From NCBI GenBank assembly GCA_023228875.1, contig JALOAG010000003.1, positions 62,001-126,000 of the forward strand: a stretch of 64,000 nucleotides of DNA, written 5' to 3'. The position numbers were made by a program, and so were the translations under genes. Below are positions 1-7,944 of the stretch, piece by piece. Under the pieces are notes generated by a model. That model made no database searches, was not told where the DNA came from, and saw only the letters and a list, made by a program, of their open reading frames with translations. Position 1 is the first letter of the stretch; every line of letters starts with the position of its first letter. The DNA comes from Bacteroidia bacterium. GTDB lineage: Bacteria > Bacteroidota > Bacteroidia > NS11-12g > UBA955.

Positions 1-1
1 T

Positions 2-79
2 CAAGTATTTACTTTGCAAATGAGACAAAATCTTGATGCTCAACAACAAATTTTGCTTGATAAATGGTTTAAGAGATAA
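2..79 (+). CDS. C-terminal end of an unidentified protein (cut by window edge)
   Basis: An open frame enters from the left edge and stops at TAA 77-79, leaving 25 residues that end in LLDKWFKR. The tail is glutamine-rich and hydrophilic. It is too short to assign to a family. The stop lies 12 nt before the likely start of the sigma factor gene on the same strand, so the two are probably co-transcribed. It is reported only because the frame is open and tightly spaced with the next gene. Confidence 0.4.
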   Translation, partial: QVFTLQMRQNLDAQQQILLDKWFKR

Positions 80-91
80 TTGAGGGGCAGC

Positions 92-748
92 ATGATGAAT
101 AGCATAACAAAGGAATTGGACGACAAGGAAGTAATAACAAGGATTCTTCAAGGTGAAAAGGTGCTTTATGAAATATTAGTCAGAAGATATAATCCAGATT
201 TGTTTAAGGTTGGCAGGACGTATGGCTACAATCATGATGACACAGAAGATTTAATGCAAGATACCTATATAGATGCATTTAGAAACCTTTCAGGATTTGA
301 ATTTAAATCGAGTTTTAAGACTTGGCTTGTACGCTTAATGCTAAATAATTGTTATAAAAGAAAAGAAAAATACAGCTTTAAGAATGAGCTTGCCAAAGCG
401 GAAATGAATGAAAATGCACAACCTGTCTTTGAGCGAGCGAATCAGGATGTTTTGTTGCAAATAAAGAGAAAGGAGCTACATCATGAATTAGCGAAAGCGT
501 TGCACAATATTCCTGAAGATTACCGGATTGTTTTTTCAATGAGAGAGATGAACCAATTCAGTGTAGAAGAAACTGCACACCTATTGGGAATCAGCGAGTC
601 TAATGTGAAAGTTAGACTTAACAGGGCAAAGTCAATGCTCCAAAATCAATTGCTTAAATCGCATGATTTTAAGGAACTGTATGGGTTTCATGCAATTCAT
701 TGCGATCCGTTTACAGCTAAGTTGATGGAAAAGACAATGAAATTATAG
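92..748 (+). CDS. ECF-type RNA polymerase sigma factor
   Basis: A 218-residue sigma-70 family protein that would direct core RNA polymerase to a specific promoter set. Region 2 is visible around residues 15-90 (HDDTEDLMQDTYIDAF, then FKTWLVRLMLNNCYK). Region 4 lies around 125-185, with the helix-turn-helix ETAHLLGISESNVKVRLNRA. ATG 92 (or 95) is preferred over a TTG at 80 because a purine-rich GAGGGG precedes it. No anti-sigma factor is adjacent; the next gene is SUI1, 8 nt downstream. It is clearly paralogous to the sigma factor at 60426-61073, including an unusual C-terminal FHxIHC motif. Targets are unknown. Confidence 0.9.
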   Translation: MMNSITKELDDKEVITRILQGEKVLYEILVRRYNPDLFKVGRTYGYNHDDTEDLMQDTYIDAFRNLSGFEFKSSFKTWLVRLMLNNCYKRKEKYSFKNELAKAEMNENAQPVFERANQDVLLQIKRKELHHELAKALHNIPEDYRIVFSMREMNQFSVEETAHLLGISESNVKVRLNRAKSMLQNQLLKSHDFKELYGFHAIHCDPFTAKLMEKTMKL

Positions 749-756
749 AGGACTAT

Positions 757-1113
757 ATGGCTAAATCAAAGAAAATAAAACGTGAAAATGACGGAATCGT
801 GTATTCCACTGAACCCAATTTTATTTTTCAAGATTTGTTTGAGAACTTGAACTTGGATGAAGACATTAAACCCAATCAGCAAAAATTGAATATTCGCATA
901 GAGAACAAAGGACGTGGCGGGAAAACAGCTACGCTGGTATCCGGTTTTCAGGGTAATGAGAAGGAGTTAAGAGAGTTAGAGAAAAAACTAAAATCACATT
1001 GCGGCACAGGAGGGAGTGTGGTGGATGGTGAAATTCTCATTCAAGGGGATCAGAGAAAGAAGGTGATGGAGTTCTTGCAACAGTTAGGATATAAGACCAA
1101 TAAGGCTATTTAA
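757..1113 (+). CDS. SUI1/eIF1-family translation factor (YciH-like)
   Basis: A 118-residue protein with a C-terminal SUI1 domain from about residue 42 to the end. Typical features are IRIENKGRGGKTATLVSGF and the loop HCGTGGSVVDGEILIQGD. Bacterial YciH relatives are thought to act on start-site selection at the small ribosomal subunit, but their role is not settled. The N-terminal 40 residues are charged and probably flexible. It starts 8 nt after the sigma factor stop and is probably in the same operon. It ends 6 nt from the convergent T9SS cargo gene. Confidence 0.88.
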   Translation: MAKSKKIKRENDGIVYSTEPNFIFQDLFENLNLDEDIKPNQQKLNIRIENKGRGGKTATLVSGFQGNEKELRELEKKLKSHCGTGGSVVDGEILIQGDQRKKVMEFLQQLGYKTNKAI

Positions 1114-1119
1114 CATAGA

Positions 1120-3201
1120 CTATTGTTCTCTAATGAGTGTTATTACCCCGGATTCTTTATAGTCTTTGTTGTCAATAGGGTCTGAAAAATATAACAAGAA
1201 ATAATAAGTGCCATCAGGGCAGGGTTGGTTGATGTCATTGTAAACTCCTCCATTCCATGGCTTGTCAATCACAGGGTTATAATCATAGAGTACTTGCCCC
1301 CATCTGTTATAGATAATACAACGCATGTTCTCATAAACATCAATATTGATTTGAAAGACATCATTGAGTCCGTCTTTTCCGGGGGTAAAGACATTGGGTA
1401 TTTCAAGTTTGCGTACCAAACAATCATCAAATGTAATGTCAATGGAGTCAGATGCTTGACAACCATGCTCATCTGTAACTGTAAGTGTAACCAGTTCGTC
1501 TTGTGAACAAAGATAATTCTTGGCATGAGAACCGTTGTGCCATTCAAAATCGTAGTTGGAATTTGTTTTAGGTACGACCAAGTAGTCCGGTTGTTTACAA
1601 ATTATTGTGTCATTGCCAAGCTCTACAGTAGGGGGATCGTAGAGTGTAATGAATTTTGATACAGTATCTTCCGGGCAATCATTGTTTGCTTTAGTTCCAA
1701 TGAGTTTTACTTCAAATTTGCCTGAGCGATTAAACTTGTGTGTAGCATTAGCTCCGGTGGCATTACCATCAGAAAAATCCCATTTTAGATTTGAATAACC
1801 TTTCTGTATAGCAGCAAAATCAAATTGTTGATTTGTATTGCAATAAGTGAAATCACTTGGATTTAGTGTGAAATTTAACTCTGTATTCTCATAAGCAGAG
1901 CCTATTGCCAAAGTATAACTTTCTGTAACTCCATATCCATACATATATGCCATAAACCCATCTGATGATTCCAATAAATGATATTGGGATAACACGGGAA
2001 CTGTTACGGTCTGTTTGCCATTACAAGTAGGAGTAATCGTATTGCCGCTGACAGTGTTGATAGCAGTTCCATCCAAAAAGACATTGGAAGGGTTTGTGCA
2101 AACAATATTTAAGAATGCAAAGGAAATATTGGTAGTAAGAGGGACACGAAAAAATGTAGATTTTATTTCTTGTCCTACCGGCACCAATCTTAACATGGAT
2201 GGATCAGATAAATTTAATGGATGTCCATTACAACCACTTGTTTTGATAAGCTGTACAACAGAAATGGGTTTGTCGGATTGAATACAGCGAACATTGTTGT
2301 TGTTATAGTTTTGGGTAATATTTTGACCGGCATTGAGTGTAAATGTTGGCGTGCCGTCTATACTAATATTTGTATTATTTTCATTGGCAACAAAACTCAA
2401 AACATATCCTGAATTCATTCCATTGAGAGAGGCGCTGTAAAATTCTGTTCCCCAAGTTGTTGTTGGCAGTTCTTGTTCCCAAAGGTGGTCGCATCCTGCA
2501 CATCCTGAGTTGTAATTTACTTGGGAACATTTGGAGCCTGAAAAAACAACAATTTTTTTGCAACCATTATCAACGCGAATCTTAGTTCCTGCCATGCTCA
2601 CGCTGTCCTTGCTTTGCACCTGATAGGTTTGTCCGCGTTGCAGCATCATCGAAAAAGGTACGCCTGCTGTTTTGCCTAAACCGGTGGTATATGCAGGAGT
2701 AATTTCAACAGAAGTATTGTTCTCTGTAGCAATGATCATGAATTCAGAAGGGAAGGTGGTTGAACCTCTAAAAGTATTGATAATGTATTGTCCCCCGCGC
2801 GGCAGATATTCTAAAGGAATTACACTGATTGCATCGGTACTGAATGGGGCATTGTTCATCGCAATAACACTGATTGGCGTGTCTGCGGTGATATAGATAC
2901 CCTTATTTTGTGCGCTCTCCGATCCTGTTACATAGACAAGTGTGGTTGGCACAGAAACAATGGTGTCTCTTCCTGCTTGTAATGCAAATATGATATTCCC
3001 AAATACAGGAACTTCAATATTAATGTTTGCAGGATGTCGAGATGCAATATTCAAGTTTAAGGCTAATGGTGTAGAGTTGTTTTCCATGAAGCCCACCCAG
3101 AAAGTCTGCCCAAGATTGGAGGTTTGGTTTTGAGCAAATCCTAAATGATTTATCATTGATAAAGTCAATAAGATGCAGATGTATTTTGCTCGTTCAAACA
3201 C
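1120..3201 (-). CDS. Exported surface protein: IgGFc-binding-like region, PKD domain, T9SS type B sorting domain
   Basis: About 693 residues. A hydrophobic leader (ICILLTLSMINHLGFAQ) indicates Sec export. The N-terminal half (TFWVGFMENN, TPISVIAMNNAPFSTDA, WEQELPTTTWGTEFYSA) matches the IgGFc-binding N-terminal family of bacterial surface proteins. A PKD-type beta domain follows (LKWDFSDGNATGANATHKF). The end carries the type B T9SS (gliding-motility CTD) signature IPNVFTPGKDGLNDVF with YNRWGQVLYDY. It should be secreted across the outer membrane. The frame can be extended to 3402, but that would overlap the MBL gene. A GTG at 3201 places the start directly before the signal peptide and is preferred. 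The ligand is unknown. Confidence 0.8.
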   Translation of the reverse strand: MFERAKYICILLTLSMINHLGFAQNQTSNLGQTFWVGFMENNSTPLALNLNIASRHPANINIEVPVFGNIIFALQAGRDTIVSVPTTLVYVTGSESAQNKGIYITADTPISVIAMNNAPFSTDAISVIPLEYLPRGGQYIINTFRGSTTFPSEFMIIATENNTSVEITPAYTTGLGKTAGVPFSMMLQRGQTYQVQSKDSVSMAGTKIRVDNGCKKIVVFSGSKCSQVNYNSGCAGCDHLWEQELPTTTWGTEFYSASLNGMNSGYVLSFVANENNTNISIDGTPTFTLNAGQNITQNYNNNNVRCIQSDKPISVVQLIKTSGCNGHPLNLSDPSMLRLVPVGQEIKSTFFRVPLTTNISFAFLNIVCTNPSNVFLDGTAINTVSGNTITPTCNGKQTVTVPVLSQYHLLESSDGFMAYMYGYGVTESYTLAIGSAYENTELNFTLNPSDFTYCNTNQQFDFAAIQKGYSNLKWDFSDGNATGANATHKFNRSGKFEVKLIGTKANNDCPEDTVSKFITLYDPPTVELGNDTIICKQPDYLVVPKTNSNYDFEWHNGSHAKNYLCSQDELVTLTVTDEHGCQASDSIDITFDDCLVRKLEIPNVFTPGKDGLNDVFQINIDVYENMRCIIYNRWGQVLYDYNPVIDKPWNGGVYNDINQPCPDGTYYFLLYFSDPIDNKDYKESGVITLIREQ

Positions 3202-3265
3202 GTTACAAAGATAATTTTTTGTAATGGATAGTGATTTTTGTATGATTGAGTTTTTATTGTTAATC

Positions 3266-3910
3266 TCACAAGCGCACAAAGCCATTGTGCTTTTTTTCAA
3301 AACCGACTTCCGTACTTTCACCATGACCGGAATAGAGAATAAAATGATTGGGGAGGGTGTAAATCTTTTGTCTGATACTATTCTCAAGAGTTTGATAATC
3401 ACCGCCCGGCAAGTCGGTTCTTCCTATGCTTTGATAAAAAATAACATCACCAACCAACGCCCAATGATGGCTATGACTCACAAAGGTTAAACTGCCTGGC
3501 GAATGTCCCGGTGTAAAGCGAATCTCTAAAATATGTTCACCAATTTTTATTGAATCGGATTCACTCAGGAGAATATCAATGTGGTTATATGGTGTATAAG
3601 GAATTTGATATAGCATTGCAGCAGATTGAGACCACTCAAGCACAGATTTTTCTAGTTGATGTGCTTGTAAATTCAAGTTGTACTTGTTGCTAATATGGTG
3701 ATTGCCAAGCACATGGTCAATATGGCAATGCGTATTTATGAGTTGGGTAAGTTTGAGATTGTTTTGGAGTATAAAATCATCAACTATCTTTTCTTCATGA
3801 TGATTGGAACATCCGGGGTCAAAAATGGCACAGTCCATTGAGACATCATCCCATACTAAATAGGTGTTTTCTGCAAATAGATTAAAAGTAAACGATTGTA
3901 TTCTTAGCAT
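3266..3910 (-). CDS. MBL-fold metallo-hydrolase (glyoxalase II-like)
   Basis: A 214-residue metallo-beta-lactamase-fold hydrolase. The metal-binding signature THCHIDHVLGNH is followed by further ligands in FTPGHSPGSLTF, the aspartate in LVGDVIF, and a histidine in YSGHGESTEVGFEK. It resembles the short hydroxyacylglutathione-hydrolase-like proteins common in Bacteroidota, which lack the full glyoxalase II C-terminal domain. The substrate is therefore unknown; a thioester is likely. It begins 9 nt after iscA, so it probably belongs to the iscU-iscA transcript. Confidence 0.85.
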   Translation of the reverse strand: MLRIQSFTFNLFAENTYLVWDDVSMDCAIFDPGCSNHHEEKIVDDFILQNNLKLTQLINTHCHIDHVLGNHHISNKYNLNLQAHQLEKSVLEWSQSAAMLYQIPYTPYNHIDILLSESDSIKIGEHILEIRFTPGHSPGSLTFVSHSHHWALVGDVIFYQSIGRTDLPGGDYQTLENSIRQKIYTLPNHFILYSGHGESTEVGFEKKHNGFVRL

Positions 3911-3919
3911 GAAGCAGGC

Positions 3920-4261
3920 TTAAACTGCAAAGCTTTCGCCACAACCACAACTACGCGTTGCATTAGGGTTAATAAAGTTGAATCCTTTGCCATTCAAGCC
4001 ATCGCTAAAGTCTAATTCAGTGCCGGCAAGGTATAAAAAGCTCTTTAAGTCGCACACAATTTTTAATCCTTTAGACTCAAATACTTGATCGCCTTGTTTT
4101 GATTCGTTATCAAAGTCGAGGTTGTAGGTTAAGCCGGAGCATCCTCCACCTTTCACCGAAACTCTAACAAAGTAGTCAGCACCCAATGCGCCCTCATGCA
4201 TGAGTTCTTGAACCTTGCTTGCAGCTCTATCTGTAATGGTTATATTGCCGGTGTCAGTCAT
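3920..4261 (-). CDS. Iron-sulfur cluster assembly protein, IscA/HesB family
   Basis: A 113-residue A-type carrier that receives Fe-S clusters and passes them to target enzymes. The three conserved cysteines are present: one in GGGCSGLTYNLDFD and two in the C-terminal CGCGESFAV. Length is normal for the family. It lies 17 nt downstream of iscU and upstream of the MBL hydrolase on one strand. IscA, ErpA and SufA cannot be told apart by sequence inspection, so no symbol is given. LipA, encoded in this window, is a natural client of such carriers. Confidence 0.92.
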   Translation of the reverse strand: MTDTGNITITDRAASKVQELMHEGALGADYFVRVSVKGGGCSGLTYNLDFDNESKQGDQVFESKGLKIVCDLKSFLYLAGTELDFSDGLNGKGFNFINPNATRSCGCGESFAV

Positions 4262-4278
4262 AACAAATTTGAATTTGA

Positions 4279-4695
4279 TTAGTGAATACGTTTTTTGCCT
4301 TCAACGGGATCTAAACCGTGTTTAATTCTATAATCGTTCACAGCCCCTTTAATTGCATCTTCTGCAAGTACTGAACAGTGTATTTTAACTGGTGGTAGCG
4401 ACAATTCTTCTACAATGTCCATATTGTCAATGGTCAATGCCTCATCTACTGTTTTGCCTTTTAGCCATTCTGTAGCCAAAGATGAAGAAGCAATTGCAGA
4501 GCCACAGCCAAACGTCTTGAATTTAGCATCTTGAATAATGCCTGTTTCTTCGTCAACCTGTATTTGTAATCTCATAACATCACCACATTCAGGGGCTCCT
4601 ACTAAGCCGGTTCCAACTGATTTTGAGTTTTTATCTAAGGTTCCTACGTTTCTAGGGTTTGAGTAGTGATCTATTACTTTATCTGAATAAGCCAT
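4279..4695 (-). CDS. iscU: Fe-S cluster scaffold protein IscU
   Basis: A 138-residue scaffold on which [2Fe-2S] clusters are built. It has the three cluster cysteines in family context: GAPECGDVMRLQIQV, TFGCGSAIASSSLATEWLKG and IHCSVLAEDAIKGAV. The N-terminal SDKVIDHYSNPRNVG is typical of IscU rather than SufU, and no SufU-type insertion is seen. It is the first gene of iscU-iscA-MBL, with a TAnnTTTG promoter box 25 nt upstream of the start. The cysteine desulfurase iscS, often the neighbour, is not in this window. Confidence 0.93.
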   Translation of the reverse strand: MAYSDKVIDHYSNPRNVGTLDKNSKSVGTGLVGAPECGDVMRLQIQVDEETGIIQDAKFKTFGCGSAIASSSLATEWLKGKTVDEALTIDNMDIVEELSLPPVKIHCSVLAEDAIKGAVNDYRIKHGLDPVEGKKRIH

Positions 4696-4720
4696 GATTT
4701 GTTCTATTTAATATCGAGTG

Positions 4721-4728
4721 CAAAGTTA
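4721..4728 (-). promoter_or_regulatory. Bacteroidota -7 box upstream of iscU
   Basis: On the minus strand the sequence reads TAACTTTG, a full match to the Bacteroidota TAnnTTTG element, 25 nt before the iscU start. A clear -33 TTG at the usual spacing was not found. Confidence 0.55.
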
Positions 4729-4777
4729 CTAAAAAAAGATAGAATGATTCTAAATAAATTTACCTGCCGGACTTTCT

Positions 4778-7678
4778 CTAGATTTTATTTACAGTTTCAT
4801 CTGCTTTCTTCCTTGCGTCTTGCATGATTTTGTCAGTTCTTGATTTAGCAGCCTCTTCTATGCCATTTGCCTTTTTATTGGCTTCATTTTCAATTTTATC
4901 AGCTTTTTCGTTTGCTTCTTTTCGGATTTTATCTGCGGCTTTTTCAGCAGCAACTTTTTGAATCGGATTGCTTGCCTTTTTGACTAAGTCATTGGCTTGA
5001 CTATCTGCTTCATCTCTGATTTTTTGTGCAGCTTTCTTTGCTTCACTACGAACTACATCAGCTTGTTTTTTAGCTTCAGCATTTATCTTGTCGCATTGCT
5101 CTTGTGCATTTGCAATGATTTTGTCTGCTTCAGCTTGTGCTTTTCTTCGTGCTTCTTCTTTGGCATCATCTACTTTGTTCTGTATGTCTTTTTTAACATT
5201 GTCAACTTTGTCTTCAACTGTTTTCTTTACCTGATCCTTTGCTTGGTTTACTAAACTTTTTCCAAGTCCTTCAACAGTTTCTCGTAGGTCTAATTTTACA
5301 ATTGGTTTAGTAAAGTTGCCGGTGATACTCAATGCGATGTTCATGATTTCTTCTGCTTCTAAATTGAGTCCTTTCTTCTTTGCTTGATTGAGGAGGCTTT
5401 CGAAAGCGGAATTACCAACACCTAAGTCTTTACGAGGGATTGAAATAAATCCGACATAATTTAATCCTTGATCAAATGTAGAATAGCCGCCAAGTTTGAG
5501 TTTAGTATTTTGCCAAAGCGGAACCATGATAGAATCAACCAAGAATTTTCCATTATCAATTTTGAAATTCAGTTTTTGATCTTTCAATTCCAGCGTGCGA
5601 AATTTGTCTAATTTCAATTGGTCAGCCAAGATATTCATTACCTTGAGATTTGATAAACTTGCATTTGATAAACCGATTGTGCCACTGCCGCTTAGCGAAG
5701 GGTAAACAAGGTTCATTCCTTCATCTAGGTTCGATTTCATGTCTAATGACATAGAAAACAATCCGGTCATTTTTTCTGCAAACGGAGCATATTGCTTAAT
5801 CATATCAAAATATGAAAATGCCTGAGGAATATTGAAATTAGTCATGCTAAGGGCAATATCTGTAAAAGGCATTTTGGGATTTTTGCCGTCAAATGTACCA
5901 TTCATTACCATCGTGCCACCTATCAACTGCATACCTGCATCTTTGAAGAAAATTTTGCTGTCGCGTACTGTCAAGTCTCCTTTGAGATTTTCAATATCCA
6001 TTTTGTCATATTTGAGCTTCTTGATGAGTACATTCATGTTGAAGTCAATGTTATCAGGGATTTCAATTGACCCTATTGATGAAGTGTCTTCAGTTGTTGT
6101 ACTTGCTGATTCATCACTTGTCATAAACTGGTTGGCGTTGAAATTGTTGGATATGAAATTCAAGTTTCCTTGAATAGTTCCATCAGACAACGCATAAGCG
6201 AAGAAATTGCTTAGTTGTCCATTTGCATTAAAATCAGTTGTTCCAATTTGTCCTTGACATTCAGGCATTTTGACCGTCTTGGGCGTAAAGTTTAAAGAAA
6301 ATTTATCCATCTTGACACCGTCCGGGAAATCATTGCTTTTATAAAACATATTGGTTATAGCCAAAGAGCCTTGAGCGTCAATATCTTCATAGCTTCCACT
6401 TTCAATTTTGGATATAAGACCTTTAAACGCCATGTCAGCAGTGAGTAATCCTGATATTTGCATGTCTTCAAGTGGAACAATCCGGGTAATGCCGGCTAAG
6501 TCAATTTTCCCTTTCATTGCACCTTTGACATGCGGATTTGCCATGTCCTTCATGTACAGAGTTAAATCGAAAGGATTTTTTTCCATTGTTAAACTTAGTT
6601 TAGATAAATCCAAAATAAAGTCAGGATCTAATCCGGTTCTATTTTCGACATTCATCTTCACCTGAACATTTTCTAAGGCAGCAGGCAAGTCAGGGTATTT
6701 TAAATAGCCGTTGTCAATGGCTAAGTTTATGCCATATCCGGGCATTAACTCATCGGTCATTTTACCTTTAAAAAAACCATTGAATTCAAGTTTTCCGCTT
6801 GTTTTAACAGAAGCAAAATCTTTGGCATAAATTGCAGGAATGAGTGAGATAAAGTTTTTAAAATCATTGCGCAACGCTCCGAATGTTAGGTCAAAGTCAA
6901 TGTCGTTATCATTTATTTGCATCCAGCCATCCAATTTTGTTTCAAGATCATTGAGGCTGATACTATTTTGAACAAATTCAAATTTGAATTTGTTCATATC
7001 CATATTCAAATCTGCTAAAATGTTAGAATGAACTTTATTTAGAAATGGAACGCCTTCATAAGTCATGGTAAGTTCTTGTACTTCTGACTTCGTTTTGAGC
7101 AAGAAGTTGTCAAGTGTAAAATCTCCTTCCAAATGGTGGTTAAAATTGTTGAGTAAAAGCGAAAAATCTAACTCTTGGTCTTGATAAAAGATTTTACCTT
7201 CGCTAATATCAAGAGACTTTATCTCCATAGCAAAATCGGATTCAGTTTCCTGCTCATCTTCCATTTCTGTTGAATCTGTTGGTATGATGTCCCAATTTGC
7301 CTTTCCCTCTTTGTTTGTGATAAGGTTAATAACAGGATTTTTTATATCAATGGTTTTTAAGTTGATTTTATCTCCTCCAACTACTGATTTAATATCAATT
7401 GTAGTATTTAGTTTTTTAGCATAAAACAATGTATCCCCCTCAAATTCATTTACACCAATAACAGCAATGTCTTGAATCCCTAATGAGAAATTAGGGAAGC
7501 TTCTTAAAAGAGATAATGAGATGTCTTCATTGAAATCAACTTTTGCTAACACATTTTCATTGGTTATTTCTTTGAGCTTGCGAATTATTTTGCCTTTAAA
7601 GAGGAAAGGTGCGAGAGCTAAAAAGAGTACAAATACAAGAATAATTATTCCTGTTATTTTTAAAATTTTCTTAATCAT
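4778..7678 (-). CDS. AsmA-family envelope protein with Ala/Lys-rich coiled-coil tail
   Basis: A 966-residue protein. One N-terminal membrane helix (residues about 5-28, IIILVFVLFLALAPFLF) anchors it. Most of the chain (30-790) is long beta-rich AsmA/DUF748-like sequence, including the C-terminal AsmA motif (LNFKIDNGKFLVDSIMVPL, then LKLGGYSTFDQGLNYVGFI). Proteins of this type are linked to outer-membrane lipid transport and assembly. The last 170 residues are quite different: a nearly uninterrupted, charged, alanine-rich helix with repeats such as ADKIRKEANEKADKIENEA, resembling TolA-type coiled coils. It appears to be a single-gene transcript with its own promoter box at 7701-7708. Confidence 0.82.
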   Translation of the reverse strand: MIKKILKITGIIILVFVLFLALAPFLFKGKIIRKLKEITNENVLAKVDFNEDISLSLLRSFPNFSLGIQDIAVIGVNEFEGDTLFYAKKLNTTIDIKSVVGGDKINLKTIDIKNPVINLITNKEGKANWDIIPTDSTEMEDEQETESDFAMEIKSLDISEGKIFYQDQELDFSLLLNNFNHHLEGDFTLDNFLLKTKSEVQELTMTYEGVPFLNKVHSNILADLNMDMNKFKFEFVQNSISLNDLETKLDGWMQINDNDIDFDLTFGALRNDFKNFISLIPAIYAKDFASVKTSGKLEFNGFFKGKMTDELMPGYGINLAIDNGYLKYPDLPAALENVQVKMNVENRTGLDPDFILDLSKLSLTMEKNPFDLTLYMKDMANPHVKGAMKGKIDLAGITRIVPLEDMQISGLLTADMAFKGLISKIESGSYEDIDAQGSLAITNMFYKSNDFPDGVKMDKFSLNFTPKTVKMPECQGQIGTTDFNANGQLSNFFAYALSDGTIQGNLNFISNNFNANQFMTSDESASTTTEDTSSIGSIEIPDNIDFNMNVLIKKLKYDKMDIENLKGDLTVRDSKIFFKDAGMQLIGGTMVMNGTFDGKNPKMPFTDIALSMTNFNIPQAFSYFDMIKQYAPFAEKMTGLFSMSLDMKSNLDEGMNLVYPSLSGSGTIGLSNASLSNLKVMNILADQLKLDKFRTLELKDQKLNFKIDNGKFLVDSIMVPLWQNTKLKLGGYSTFDQGLNYVGFISIPRKDLGVGNSAFESLLNQAKKKGLNLEAEEIMNIALSITGNFTKPIVKLDLRETVEGLGKSLVNQAKDQVKKTVEDKVDNVKKDIQNKVDDAKEEARRKAQAEADKIIANAQEQCDKINAEAKKQADVVRSEAKKAAQKIRDEADSQANDLVKKASNPIQKVAAEKAADKIRKEANEKADKIENEANKKANGIEEAAKSRTDKIMQDARKKADETVNKI

Positions 7679-7700
7679 AAATAAGTAAGATTTTCTGTTG

Positions 7701-7708
7701 CAAAACTA
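7701..7708 (-). promoter_or_regulatory. Bacteroidota -7 box upstream of the AsmA-like gene
   Basis: The minus strand reads TAGTTTTG, matching TAnnTTTG, 22 nt before the start of the AsmA-like gene. Confidence 0.5.
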
Positions 7709-7742
7709 ATAAGAAGAAAGAAGATTTTTTGGAGCTTGTTTA

Positions 7743-7780
7743 GTCAAAATACAAATATTCGACCGTATTGGTATTTTGAC
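7743..7780. repeat. 10-bp inverted repeat between typA and the AsmA-like gene
   Basis: GTCAAAATAC (7743-7752) and GTATTTTGAC (7771-7780) are perfect inverted copies with an 18-nt spacer. They lie upstream of the -7 box at 7701-7708, so an operator is possible. There is no T-tract suggesting a terminator. The rest of the 266-bp gap 7679-7944 shows no coding frame. A second weak palindrome (AACTCG/CGAGTT, 7892-7916) lies just after the typA stop. Confidence 0.4.
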
Positions 7781-7944
7781 CAGTCATAACAAGTTTATGA
7801 TTATTTAGTTTAACCAAGACGGCAAAGACACAAAAGCACAATGCAACTTAATTTCAATAGCTGCAGCAAACCGAGAAGTTGAGAATAAGATAACTCGAAA
7901 TGTTTTGAGTCGAGTTTTCCGGAAATGAAGACTATCAGGAATGC

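Noticed and set aside
3202..3402. N-terminal extension of the T9SS type B protein
   Set aside because: It overlaps the MBL gene stop and carries no signal; the signal peptide starts after GTG 3201.
4997..5254. Plus-strand frame with many Cys and Phe, resembling a membrane protein
   Set aside because: It is the reverse reading of the AsmA coiled-coil tail, where repeated Ala/Lys/Glu codons give Cys/Phe/Leu on the other strand.
7892..7916. AACTCG/CGAGTT hairpin after typA as a terminator
   Set aside because: The stem is short with a 13-nt loop, and no T-run follows on the minus strand.
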